Shown here piece by piece: positions 24,236-35,563 of a DNA stretch of 64,000 bases (positions within the stretch are counted from its first letter, which is position 1; every line of letters starts with the position of its first letter). Position numbers and translations under genes: made by a program. A model generated the notes under the pieces. That model saw nothing but the letters and a program-made list of their open reading frames with translations, was not told the origin of the DNA and made no database searches. This DNA is from Amaranthus tricolor. Lineage: Eukaryota; Streptophyta; Magnoliopsida; Caryophyllales; Amaranthaceae. The stretch spans positions 29,496,331 to 29,560,330 of the forward strand of contig NC_080048.1 of the NCBI RefSeq assembly GCF_026212465.1, written 5' to 3'.

Positions 24236-24269
24236 TATGTTTTTTTCACTAGTGGCAGAAAACAGGGTT

Positions 24270-24505
24270 CATTCGCCTAAATGAAGCCTCATTCGCCCGA
24301 GTGGAGCGTCATTTGGGGTTCTCGGACGTTTTGAGCTCGTTTCTTGCGTTTTTCCTCCCATTCGCTCGAATGGCTTTGGCATTCGCCCGAATGGTTTGTA
24401 GCTCGCCCGAATCTGGCTTCATTCGGCCAAAATAAAGAGTTTAAGCATGCTTCTTGAGTGGATGATCTTCCATTCGACCGAATGGATCAAGCATTCGCCC
24501 GAATG
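24270..24505. repeat. Array of the palindromic word CATTCGNNCGAATG in the LTR
   Basis: Copies or near copies at 24270, 24290, 24359, 24380, 24471 and 24492, plus half sites near 24402 and 24420. Each is an almost perfect 14-bp palindrome. They are irregularly spaced in the 5' part of the LTR (minus orientation), upstream of the TATA box. Confidence 0.8.
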
Positions 24506-24811
24506 CTTGCTTCTTGATGCATTCTTGCTTCGTTTAAGTGCGAAATGAACTCCGGGCTTGGTGAAGTCTTCGAGGATGACTCGTAGCGCATGGAAATGCT
24601 TTGATACTCGTGTTTCATCTTCGATTATGATGTCTAAGACTCGAACTCGTGCTACTTTACCTTGAAATCTCCAAAAATACCTATAAAATAACCGTAGAAC
24701 ACCTCGGAGACAAGAACAAGGCAAAATCGAGTGGAATATGTATGAAACCAATGTAAAACAACGAGACTCGACACTATAATGGGGAAATAAATGTGCTCTA
24801 AAACGAGCACA

Positions 24812-26775
24812 TCAAATCCCCCAAGCCAAACCTTTGCTAGTCTCTAGCAATTGAACTAATGGGGTGACATGAAAGCACAGGGCAGACAAAAACTAAACTA
24901 AATTACTAAAAGCAATAAAACCTAAGACTCATTTTCGTAGGAATCACGGTCGCACTTAGCACGTACGACAAGCCCTTTAAACCCCTAGGTCTCCCATAGA
25001 GAACGAGTAAGATCTCGTGAGGGTTTTTAAAAGGAGACCCACAAGTCTAAAACATGTAATACAACATGAGCGGAAAACAAAACAAAGCAAGCCGTGTACG
25101 CGCAATACTTTTCCCTAGCCATGGGTGTGCAAGTACAATGGTCTCATGAGAGCGCAATACCAAGAAGAACAACCAATCCCATGGACTCGGTATCACTAGA
25201 CAAGCTACAACACAGGCTACGCCACCCACTACCAAGAGAGGTCCCATGTCTACGCTCCTCGGGTTATTTCTCAAAAGATGTGAGAAATATGCAATAACGC
25301 TCATGTGTTTGATTATGGTTCATGTTTCGCACATAATAATCCGAAAAAAAATGAGTCGGGAATCAAACACCTAATAAGGGAAAATATTTGGGGATTGTCA
25401 TATCTACACTCCAGCACAGAACAAACTAATTAGACCAAGTCGAATAGGTTTGAGGAGGGTTATAACGTAGGCTTTGGGTTAAGATGGGATACATTTGGGA
25501 ATGTGAAGCTAAAGTAGAGGATAGCAAGTGACCCAAGACTAAAGATACCACAAACACCTCATAACAAACCAATAAACATCATATCCCATAATGATATTAA
25601 CTCAAAAACCTCAAATAAGCACAAATGTACTCTATCATAAAACACTATCAAAACTATCAAAAATTTTGAATTTAATCACGATTTTCCTATTATGTGTTTT
25701 TCAAGCTCATCTCCCAAATGAAAGTAATGAATTCCTCACTCAAATAAACATATATATGTAAATCTCTATGTAGAATAAGAGGAAAATCTCCTCACTCAAT
25801 GAATGTGTATGTATATATATATGTTATAATCACTATGTGGAGTACAAGAGGAAAAAGGGAGAGATAATGTGAGAAGAATATGAATGAATAGAGCCATGAT
25901 AAACCAACAACCGCAATGATAACCAAAAAGCCCAAAACATAACGTAACTAACACTAACTCCACCATCACAAAGCTATCCTCTAGGTAAGGAGAAGGAATA
26001 TTTGGCTCATGTGGAGTTTAAATAATGTGGCTACAAAAGAAAAAGTAAAGGCAAGAACTTGGCTCAACCTAAAGTCAATTTAACGTTCATGGTAGGCTAT
26101 TTGGCTATGTAGTTTAAATCTAACAAATGTGCTATCATCCCTGGTCTTTAGAAAAGCAGACTATGCTGGAGAAAAACCGACAAAATACTTAGACCCGCTA
26201 ACTAGCACTCAAAATGAATAGAACTCACAAGGAGTCCAAAAAGGTTCAATCCTCACAGGCTAGTCGAAATGTGTATCAAAAGGTAGTCATCCAAGCCACC
26301 AATCAAGCAAACCCGAATCCCCCAAGTCATGTGGAAAATAGTAAGACACTTGGTCCGAAAACAGGCACAGGGCTAGGAAAATACATGCATAAGACCACAC
26401 ATGTACATATCAGAAGCTTGAATGCTAGTTTCACAACTCAAACATTTCATTGAAAGCAAAAAGAAGACATAAACTATATAAACTAGAAATAAACTATACA
26501 AACTAGACAAAGCATAAACTAAACAAACTAATGATGCGAAAAACTATAACAAAAACCAAAGCAATAGTGACAATAATGCAAATCTTTTGAGGTTTTGAAA
26601 ACGTAAGAACCCTCCCCTAAGCCAGCTCAAGAGCCATCTCGGCACTTGGGAAAGGTGAATAAGAAAACTGAAAGAGAGAAAGATCAACAATATTGGAACT
26701 ATTAGAAAGAGAGCAAGCAATCAAACAAACGTCGTGTTATCTCCCGCAAGTACTAATTCGCCACTAAAATATCAA
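24812..26775 (-). mobile_element. Internal (3' untranslated) region of the minus-strand LTR retroelement
   Basis: Adjoins the polypurine tract and 3' LTR at 24811. No retroviral-type protein domain was recognised; open frames are short and low in content. It may be the long non-coding 3' region of a large Tat-type element, or a non-autonomous derivative. The right end is not defined. From about 26780 to 26930 there is a different stretch with repeated GACCATTGACC / CTTTGACTTT words. Confidence 0.45.
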
Positions 26776-27275
26776 AGTTTACACCATTCAGGCCAAATGA
26801 CCATTAACCAATCCAAATGACCTTTGACCAGCCTAAATGACCGTTGACCATCACTAATCACCTTTGACTTTCATTGACCATCCATAATCACTTTTGACTT
26901 TCCTAATTACCAATAGTAACCTTATGTCTTAGCACTTTAACATTATTTTTACCATCATAACGAATTTTTTTCGAAAATTCGGTCGAAACAAGTACTGATT
27001 CGCCTATTTTCTGACACGTAAACCAAAAAAGATATTTAACGTCATTTCTACCCATCATAATGATTTTTTTTCAAAATACGGATATCACGAGTTTTCATAA
27101 TAAAATATAATCTTTGCGATATTGAATAACTAGTTTGTACAAAATATATCTTTAGTTGACTACTTGATCAAAACTTTATGTAAAAAGATGTAAAAGTATT
27201 TTTGATAAACTTGCCTTCAAATCATGTGTGAAATATTATTAAATTTAATGAAAATATTATTAAAAAAAATAAAGA

Positions 27276-27711
27276 AAAAATTACCTAGAATAATCCAATC
27301 TTTTCATGATTTTTCTGCAATAATTCCACCTATTAACTAACCATGAATAATCCCAACTTTGGAGGGTATTTTCCTAGAGTAAACTTGGTAACTTGATGAC
27401 TTGCCATAGCAAGTTTTTATTTTTTTTTTTAAAATATAAATTAAAATAAATTGTCGAAAAAATGTTAAAAAGATGTTGAAAAAATTTTTATTTTTTTAAT
27501 TATTCAAAATTTTTTTGTAAATTTTAAAAATTTTTCTCTAATTTGACATTAATTTTCAGTTTACGTTTTTGGTGAATTAGCTACTATAGCATGTTATCGG
27601 GTTACCCAAGTTTACTTTAGAAATACACCCCTAAAGTTGGGATTGTTAATCAATAGGTGTGACTATTGTAGGAAAATCATGCAATAGGTTGGATTATTTT
27701 AGGTAATTTTT
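27276..27711. mobile_element. Palindromic foldback MITE, copy 2 (most complete)
   Basis: The left end AAAAATTACCTAGAATAATC is mirrored by the right end GGATTATTTTAGGTAATTTT. Further in, GAATAATCCCAACTTTGGAG mirrors CTAAAGTTGGGATTG, and GTAAACTTGGTAACTTGATG mirrors CATGTTATCGGGTTACC. The element is about 436 bp, AT-rich in the middle and non-coding. Confidence 0.82.
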
Positions 27712-27759
27712 CAAAAAATTAAAGTTTTACTTGTTTTAACAAGAAATATGGATTTTGGG

Positions 27760-28982
27760 GAAATTATAATAAGTTCTATTTGTTTTAAAATGTTGATTTT
27801 GGGAACTTATTTCAAGAAAATAAATTTTAGTATAGCTACTTGTGAAAAATATCAAATTGGAGACTATTAATAGAATATTAAGTTATTAGTTTGAATTTAT
27901 TTAACAAGTAAAATATTAAATATAAAGTTATAAATAAAGTTTAATATGTAAAGAATTAGTAATGAACTTATAAGGGCATAAAGGTAAATTTAACATTATG
28001 ATAAATAACCTTATTACATAAAGGAAGTTACCAATTAAGTTGGTCAAAGTCAATTTGTAGTAGTAAAAATTTGATGTGCTTGTGTGAAATTATTTGAGTG
28101 TTGATTGAATGACCCTAATAGCTGGTAAGGTAATCTGAAAGCATGGATAGGCATTTAAAATTTCGGCGCTTGTGTTAGCTGGCGCATAAAATACGGTGTA
28201 AGACAGGGGGTTAGCTAACTATACAAGCTCGAGCATAATTGTATTAGAGGGGTGACAACTCCCACCATAGTTAGATGTAGGGCTTCGGCCCTAATCTAGC
28301 TAGACCATTACATGTATCAGTTGTCATATTGTTTTGTTTGTTGATCAGTGATAAATTTGATTAGTGTTGATGATATTATGCATGGTATAAATATGAGTAT
28401 TAAGTAAATAAACTTACTTAAGTATTAAGAGTATCGAATTGTATAAGTTGCAGTAACGTAATTCTGCCATGGTTGAAATTAGTATCTTAATGATTTAAAA
28501 GTATGGAACAATAAAAGAATATAGTAAAAGTATAAAGTGGTTTCAATCAATTGTAAGTTTTTACTTTAATTATTATTTTGTAAATATAGTATATAAATTC
28601 TGTATTTTGAGCTAGATACGAATTATGCTCGGCACTAAGCACTGACCGATTCAATCGGCTCTCATCCGTAGCATGCGTGACAACATTTTGCAGGATTTAG
28701 TTTCAGATTCCGATCTAGGCTGCAACTATAGTTTATTTATCCTATTGAGGAATTAGCTTTTTTATTCACTTGATGATTAATGATCTTGATGTACTATTTT
28801 TAATTATTTTCGGAACAAACGATATGTATTTCATTTTCCAACTCTGATGTAATATTTATCGTTTGATATAAACAGTTTTAGTTTTGAAAAGTTTTAGCAG
28901 ATCGACATTTTAAGACTTCCACATTATTGTAAACATTATAATTAATGCGAATTACATATCAAGACTATCGCTCGTTCTATAC
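27760..28982 (+). repeat. 5' LTR of a decayed Ty3 element (left edge not fixed)
   Basis: A GC-richer LTR-like stretch, including the hairpin GGGCTTCGGCCC near 28292 and CGGCTCTCATCCGTAGC near 28657, precedes a primer-site-like sequence at 28984 and a gag start at 29217. The right edge is inferred from the primer site. The left edge lies somewhere between the MITE at 27711 and about 28100. Confidence 0.5.
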
Positions 28983-28983
28983 G

Positions 28984-28998
28984 TGATATCACAGCTAA
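28984..28998 (+). other. Degraded tRNA-Met-type primer-binding site
   Basis: TGATATCACAGC matches the standard TGGTATCAGAGC at 10 of 12 positions and lies between the LTR and gag. Confidence 0.55.
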
Positions 28999-29216
28999 AG
29001 TTACTCGAATCTCAAAACTTTGGTTCCATTTAAAAAGATGTTCTCGATAGCAGATAGCCGACATCTTCAAAAAAATAATAAAATATTTTTTTCAAATGAT
29101 TTTTAAAAGAACTTTTTCTAATTTTTTTCTATGTGCTTGTGCGACTATGTGTAAATTACCTGTTATAATTATGTTAATGTGCGTGATATCGATCACATGT
29201 TTAAATTTTATGTTAG

Positions 29217-30290
29217 ATGACGAGAAACGACAATGTCCCTTCCCCTCAGGAAGCTAGGATCCGAGAGTTGAAGGAGCAGTTGACGAGATTGGAGAGAGCA
29301 AATGAGCAATTGCTAAATCTGATGGAGAACTACGCTCGACATCAAGACAACAATGATGGCAACTACTTTAATGCCCCGTTGGGTAGGTGGTACCAAATGT
29401 TGGTAATGGAAGTGAAAACTAGTGTAATTTTGGTTACAAATTCTCTTGTCACCTTGATGATCATACTTGTCCAACTTCAATCATCTCATTTTCTTCATAA
29501 ATTTCATTCCAATGCATTACTATTGGGAGGTAACGAAAATTTGTAAAAAAAAAAAAAATTTGTGATCAAAGTTTCATTACCATGGGAATGACATGCAACT
29601 TTTGATGAAATTTTACACTACAAATCCTTTCCATTACCACCATTTAGATCACTAACCAAACAGGCCGTAAGAGTATGGCGAATCATTGCCTGCCTCAATA
29701 TGATGGGTTAGCTAACTTGTTCCGTTTTAAGGATTGGTTTTCTCAAATGGAGAAACTGTTGGAAGTAATCAACTGTTCATAGAACATGAAAGTGAAATTG
29801 GTTTCCTTCTATCTTACTGGCCCAACTGAGATGTGGTGGCGTACTGTCACGACAACTATGACCACTACTTCTTGGGAGGAGTTTCTTACGACTCTTCGTG
29901 AGCAGTTCTACCCACCTTTTCTCTAGTGTAAAAAGCAGAATGAATTCCTACTTCTACGTCATGGTCTCTTGTCCGTCGTTGAGTATGGCAGCAAATTCAA
30001 TGAATTGTCTAGCTTTGCTACTGATATTGTTAGCAACGAGAAAGTTCGTGCATCTCGTTTCTTTGAGGGTCTTAATTTTAAGATCTAGAAGGGGATCAAA
30101 AAATACTCTGACTTTTGAGATCTTTATGACTGAGCTCTCAAATTTAAGAGGGTCCTTGATAAGGAAGATGGTGTAAACAAGAGGAAGTTTAGTGGTGGCA
30201 ACAACACCAATAAGAGTAAGAAGCCCAATAACAGGGTGCGTAAACCCTTTCAAGCATCAGCCTCAACAATACCAACGGTGTAGAAGTGTC
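29217..30290 (+). pseudogene. Ty3 gag, broken
   Basis: Starts MTRNDNVPSPQEARIRELKE with a coiled-coil-like leader (EQLTRLERANEQLLNLMENY). After an inserted MITE (29386-29666) it resumes as gag capsid: FRFKDWFSQMEKLLEVINC, YLTGPTEMWWRT, FLTTLREQFYPPF, YGSKFNELSSFATDIV and FFEGLNFKI. Several in-frame stops and frame changes follow. Family relation to the intact element at 1-3648 is clear from the WW and REQFYP blocks. The zinc knuckle is only vestigial (GKIICYKCKM near 30330). Confidence 0.8.
29386..29666. mobile_element. MITE-like insertion in the decayed gag
   Basis: Interrupts the gag reading and is flanked by GTA at 29383-29385 and 29667-29669. The two halves are imperfect inverted copies: TTGGTAATGGAAGTG followed by TAGTGTAA on the left, and the complement of TTACACTA..TTCCATTACCACC on the right. 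The outer right end reads CTAACCAAACAGGCC, the GGCCTGTTTGGTTAG type of end seen in Tourist/Harbinger-like MITEs. The left terminus matches less well. Confidence 0.6.
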
Positions 30291-30530
30291 GTTTGAGTGG
30301 CAAGGATCATAGAGGACGTTCCTGCATTGGCAAGATCATTTGCTACAAGTGCAAGATGTTGCTACCAAGTGTATATCTGGTTTCAGCCAGGATTTGGGAT
30401 TTTGGGTGCTATTGGTGCTTCTAGGTCTTCAGATAATAGGAATCTGAACAATTTAGGAAAGACGATTGTTGGAAACTGCATGCCATTAGTGGGTACATTG
30501 AACTTGTTGTAGTCATCTTTTGATCTGAAG

Positions 30531-31890
30531 TTGTTGAGATATTACTTGTATAGGTTACCATGTAAGATCTACACCGATTATCAAAACTTGAGGTATGTCT
30601 TCAATCGGAAGAAATTGATCATGCGCCAAAGGCAGTGGCTTGAGGTTACGAAAAACTACGATCATGAGATTGTGTACCACCCTGGGAAGGCGAATACGGT
30701 AGCTGATGCCTTGACTAGGAGACCGAGAGTGTCCATGAATGTCATTATGTCTGTACCCTGGGAATTGTACCTTGAGATGCAGAGTTTGGGATTAGATATT
30801 GGCAATCAACATGAGGTTAGTTAGTATTTGGGTGCAATGACTGTACAACCCACTTTCTTTGACTGTATTATTAAGGCGCAACTTGAGGATCCAAACATTG
30901 TTGAATTGATCCATAGAGTTGAGGAAAATGAGACTGATGCTTTTGAGTTAGGAGAAAGAGGAGATTTGAGGATGAATGGTCAATTGTGCGTTCCAAATCA
31001 ACCTGAATTGAAGAATGAGATTCTAAAGGAAGGTTATCAGATTTGTTATCCAGGTCATGATAAAATGACTGAAGAGATTAGAGAACTATTTTGGTGAAAA
31101 GCCCTAAAGAAGGATGTATCCGATTTTGTATCCAAGTGTCTAGTTTGCTAGAAGGTAATGTTTGAAATAAAAAATAGGTCAAGATTGCTTCAGCCATTAC
31201 ATGTCCGCAATTGGAAGTGGGGCTCGATATCTATGGACTTCATATATAGTAGGATTACCGAGGAGCTAGTGAGGGAATGATGCTATTTGGGTCATAGTCG
31301 ACAGATTGACCAAAGTTTCTAGGTTTGTGCCGATGAAGAATACTTGGGGAGCCAAGCAGTTAGCAGATGCTTATGTTCGAGAGATTGTCACACTTCATGG
31401 TGTCCTGAGGACTATTGTTTCAGATAGGGATCCAAAATTTTTATCGAGATTTTGGGAAAAGCTACAGAAAGCGTTTGGGACTAAATTGTGCTTGGGTATT
31501 GCTTTTCATCTTGCTACTGATGGCCAGACTAAGAGAACCATTTATACCTTAGAGGATCTCTTAAGATGTTGTGTTTTAGACTTTGGAGGCTCTTGGAAAG
31601 ATAAATTACCAATGGTGGAGTTTGCCTTCAACAAAAGTTTTCAATCTAGCATTAAGATGGCACCAAACGAAGCTCTATATGGAAGAAAGTGTCGAGTACT
31701 TAGAGTTTGGATTTGATGGATAGGATCGTCATAGAAATTTTAGATGTGATTTAAGAGTCCATTGATGCTTTGAAGATTGTTCAACAGAACATGAGAGCAG
31801 CAAAAAGCCGACAAAAGAGTTATGTTGATAATCACTGAAGGATGTTGCAATTTGAGGTTAACGGCAAGGTATTCCTTAAGGTTTTACCTA
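30531..31890 (+). pseudogene. Ty3 RNase H and integrase remnants
   Basis: RNase H end at 30531-30725 (LRYYLYRLPCKIYTDYQNLR, RQRQWLEV, YHPGKANTVADALTRR). Integrase zinc-binding region at about 30980-31095 (NEILKEGYQICYPGHDKM, with Tyr where the first His is usual). Integrase core at 31190-31715 (SMDFI, then VSDRDPKFLSRFWEKLQ). The normal GQSERTIQTLED block reads GQTKRTIYTLED, so the catalytic Glu is Lys. The C-terminal MRAAKSRQKSYVD and GKVFLKVLPT follow to 31890. Protease and most of reverse transcriptase are missing between 30290 and 30531. Stops and frameshifts separate the pieces. Confidence 0.85.
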
Positions 31891-31967
31891 CGAGAGAGAA
31901 AGAAATGAATTGTTTAGGAGTAAAACAAGCTTAATAAAAATATAGATTGAAGTTAACACTAAAAATA

Positions 31968-32330
31968 TAGAAAATGATCAATAAGTGAGATCATTTTAGG
32001 GAAATCATGAAAATGTTAAATTATTCCAAGTATATTTTCCTAAAAATATACTAGCTTAAAATAGTTTAAATAAAGTGTTGAAGTCGTTAAAATATCATTA
32101 ACACAATTAATTAAGAAATAAGAATTTTAAAAGTAAAGTTTAGTAAACTGTAAACTAATTAAATGATTTTGAAATTTTGTAATAATAATTATTAATTAGG
32201 AAAAATCACCAAAATAATTTAACATTTTCATGATTTTCCTACAATAATCTCATCTATTGATTAACCATGAATGATTCCAACTTTATGGGGGTATTATTAT
32301 AGGAAAATCATAGTCATTCAATAGGTGGGA
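31968..32330. mobile_element. Arms of the palindromic MITE family (two partial copies)
   Basis: 31985-32020 carries ATCATGAAAATGTTAAATT, the complement of AATTTAACATTTTCATGATT at about 32215. 32199-32300 is a left arm, including CATGAATGATTCCAACTTTA, joined directly to a short right arm (GTCATTCAATAGGTGGG) at 32311-32328. The second copy has lost its centre. Confidence 0.6.
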
Positions 32331-32539
32331 TCCATTGTTGTTGCTAAATAGTTGTTAACACGAAATATGCTGCAACTTTTATTTTTCGCAACGAGATAAA
32401 AATAGTTGTTGCTAAAAATTGTTACTAAAAATAATTTTTCTTGTATTGAAAAAATCCCTAAATTTTATCTTACTCGAATCCCCAGCAACCTGTGTCCCCA
32501 CCTTGTCTTCAGCCCGGCTGTTTTTTGTGAGGTCCAATA

Positions 32540-33030
32540 CCATCAAAGAGCATTCTTTGAGGCCCCTACTAATAGTGGGCTCGATTTAACTTGCCAACCA
32601 TACATTAGTTCTTGGATTTTTGACTGTGGAGCAACTAATAATATGATCTTTGACCCTCGAGCTCTGTTAACTCTTGGCTCAATATTTCGTATCCATATCC
32701 AAACTGTAATGGGGCTTGTTTCAGTGTTGACCACACCAAAACTATTGACATTTCACCCTCTATTCATCTCATTAATTGTCTTTTCATTCCAAACTTGTTC
32801 CATAAATTAGTCTTTATTAGTCAATTGACTAAAGAGCTTAATTGCACTGTTCTTATGTCTTTTATTGATTGTAATGTGCATGATGCACTAATGGGGAAGA
32901 TCATTGGACGTGGTACTGAACGAGGAGCTTTGTACTTACTCATGGATCCCCTACTCATGAACTCTAAACATGACACCGACGTTTGGTCATCCTTCTCTAC
33001 CTTACTTAAAATATTTTTACCCTTCCCTTA
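32540..33030 (+). pseudogene. Copia-type retrotransposon fragment (protease to GAG pre-integrase)
   Basis: Encodes SSWIFDCGATNNMIFDP, the Copia protease active-site region with DCGA in place of DSGA. After frame changes it resumes as NLFHKLVFISQLTKELNC, CTVLMSFIDCNVHDALMGKI and IGRGTERGALYLL, the usual sequence before the integrase zinc site in Copia polyproteins. No integrase or RT follows. It is a short dead fragment. Confidence 0.75.
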
Positions 33031-33165
33031 AAAATAAGTTTGGGTCATTAATATTGAATAAAAAAGTTAAATAAACTGAAACATCAAAACTAATTCATTT
33101 TTCAATTTAAATGTTTTGAACAAAAAATGATGAAATTAATGTTTATGTAGAAAAGTGTCACATAT

Positions 33166-33426
33166 GTATTACTAGTATAAAAATAGAAATTGGAAAGTGT
33201 TATTTTTTAAGTATTACACATTAATTTACCAAGTTTTAAGTGTTACATGTTAGTGTTAGCACAGGTAAAAGTATTACAGATTAGAATTGCCTATTTAAAA
33301 AAAGTTTCATGATTATGTTACTTAAAGATATAGTGTTATAAAAGTATTACCGAATGTTTTTAAAAAGCTAGATATCAGGAAGTGTTACTATTTGATGATA
33401 TCTAAAGTCATATTTGTAATAGTGTA
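33166..33426. repeat. AGTGTTAC/AGTATTAC-rich stretch, possible mini-CACTA
   Basis: About seven copies of AGTGTTAC or AGTATTAC lie between 33195 and 33390. The right edge, TCATATTTGTAATAGTG, resembles a CACTA terminus in reverse. The left edge is unclear. Confidence 0.35.
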
Positions 33427-33464
33427 CTTTTCAATTCTATAGTATAATTAATGACATAAGTATT

Positions 33465-33800
33465 TATTTCCCACGATAAATAATTACCGGTGACATACTT
33501 CGTGGCACAAGTACTTCTTTGCCATGATAAGTTTTTACTCGTGCCATAATATGTAGCACATATAACTTTTTTTTATGATAAATATTTTCCCGTGGAATAT
33601 GTTGTGGCACAAGTTCTTGTTTGCCACGATATTTATTCACCCATAGCTTAATTTGTGGCACAAGCGATTGTATGTCAAGATAGATATTTACACATGGCAT
33701 AATTCATGCCACAAGCGTTTGTTTGCCACAATTTATAATTACACGTGACATATTTCGTGGCACAAGTACTTATCTGTCACAATATATATTTACATATGAT
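33465..33800. repeat. Tandem repeat, period about 51 bp, six copies
   Basis: The core CGTGGCACAAGTACTTGTTT and the following TGCCACGATA recur at about 33502, 33552, 33604, 33655, 33707 and 33757, with 10-25 percent divergence. Each unit contains the inverted pair GTGGCA/TGCCAC. About 115 bases to the right (33905-33915) is TGATTTTTAGTG, which would serve as a CACTA right end, so this may be a subterminal array. Confidence 0.8.
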
Positions 33801-33918
33801 ATAAATTTTAGCAAGAATTTTAATATTGCCTAAAAACCTATTTTTGGGTCACAAAATCAAAGTTTGCCATACATTTTGAATTTTCATAATATAGCGTAAA
33901 TGATGATTTTTAGTGGTG

Positions 33919-35200
33919 TGTACAGCTCAATCGCGGTCGATGAGACCCAAAAGTAGTTAAAGGCAAAGATGTGATAGTACTTTCTACAGAAGTGGTCAAC
34001 CAATCATCTGAATGGATTGGTAAAACTGATTACGTACTCACTTTAATATCCTTTGTTTTAGCTATGGCTACTTTCAAAGCAAACTTTTGCGGCTATAGTT
34101 ATCAGGTATCACCGACTGCTTTGCTATACATCATCATACATGATGTATTCCGCTCATAGAAAATTATGATTAGGATTTAAGGAGGAAAGAAAGACGATAG
34201 TTCATACCCACAGAGAAGACTGCTTATTCCAACCATTCTAATATCATCATATCTAGAGACTACAGTGCAAAATCACGCAAATTCATATGTTCAACTTCTT
34301 AAACTTTTTCCATGTTCTTTCATAGATCGTATCGATTCTATGTTTCATAACGCATTGTATTACAATTGTATAATTAGCTCATAAGATCCTCTATATCATA
34401 CCTTATCGTTTTTTTAAAAGGAAAAAAAAAAAATTACATCTGAAAGAGAAAATTGATTTGAGTTCGACCATACTACGAATTCTAATATTTTGACCTGTTT
34501 GTCTAATTTTGTCAATTTTTAAATTTTACATCATTATTTTTAATTCGAAACTCACCGTTTAGTTGATTTTTCTTATTTTTAGTCAATACTTCTATTTTAA
34601 AAGTTAAAACTAGGTTTGAGAAACAAATTAGGTTAGATCGGGTTCCAATTCTAATTTAGATCATATATATAAACAGGTCCAAAATCCTTGACCCAAATCT
34701 AACCCATTTACAGTTTTTTGTTGTGTCGAAAAAAACAATTCTAACCTAATTTGCTACATACCAGGTAGACATAATTTCGACCGACTTAACCCGTTTAGAG
34801 TTTGGGTTTTTAACATTGACTACCTTAATTTAAAATTTTTCGTTTATGATTTGTTTGTTTTGTATTTAGTATGAAATATATAAGAAAATATTAAATGAAT
34901 TAAGTTCAAGTTTTTTTTATTGATTTAACTCGAAATTTACTCGTTTAATTAAATGAGTTAAGATGGCTTGACCAATTTATTAAATAGATTAGCGCGAATC
35001 GACCTATTTAATTTATTAGGTTTAGCTGATCGATTGAGTTTAAAGTTCCAACCAAAACTTACTTATTTTGGATTAGGTTTAGATGTGATTAGCAGGTTAA
35101 CTAATCGATCAATAACCAGCCGGACCCACTATTTGATAGATATACTTACCCTCACGGTCAATTGTGTCAATTACCAACTTCAAACCACTACATCAACTTT
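33919..35200. other. AT-rich intergenic DNA with AACCC-rich tracts
   Basis: No gene recognised. From about 34600 to 35120 there are repeated GACCCAAATCTAACCC, GGTTAGATCGGGTT and TTAACCCGTTTAGAG words, like the degenerate tracts associated with hAT-type elements elsewhere in the window. No ends with target duplications were found. Confidence 0.4.
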
Positions 35201-35560
35201 AAAGGCATGCTTGGATTGGATTTAAATATTCAAGGGGGAAAATAAAATCAAACTAATAAATAAAAACAAATAGAGATGCACTTGAAATAGTTGAGATAGT
35301 TGTAAAGAAGGTAAAATGAGCATGAATTAAAAATAATGAAGAAAAAAGAAGATAATTTCCCCTATTATAGAGGTAATACATTCCCCACCCTCCCATAGGA
35401 TAAATATTTACCCCACAAAAATAAGAGCTTCTTTTATTTTTCATTATTTTGCAACCATTGTTCCACCTCTACAACTCACTAATTTCTCATTTATCAACTT
35501 GATTTTCTTGCTTTGACTTTTTTTACCCTTTAAATATTTACACCCAACTCAAACATGCCC
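35201..35560. mobile_element. Harbinger/Tourist-like MITE
   Basis: The left end AGGCATGCTTGGATTGGATT then TAAATATTCAAGGG is mirrored by CCCTTTAAATATTTACACCC then AACTCAAACATGCCC at the right. TAA lies on both sides (the bases before the left end near 35200 and at 35561-35563), matching the 3-bp TAA/TTA duplication of PIF/Harbinger MITEs. About 360 bp, non-coding. Confidence 0.75.
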
Positions 35561-35563
35561 TAA

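Noticed and set aside
24419..25304. Open frames on both strands in the LTR and internal region of the minus-strand retroelement
   Set aside because: No retroelement domain recognised and both strands are open to a similar degree.
33465..33800. Regular repeat considered as a CRISPR-like array
   Set aside because: Units are contiguous and diverged, without unique spacers, and the DNA is plant nuclear.
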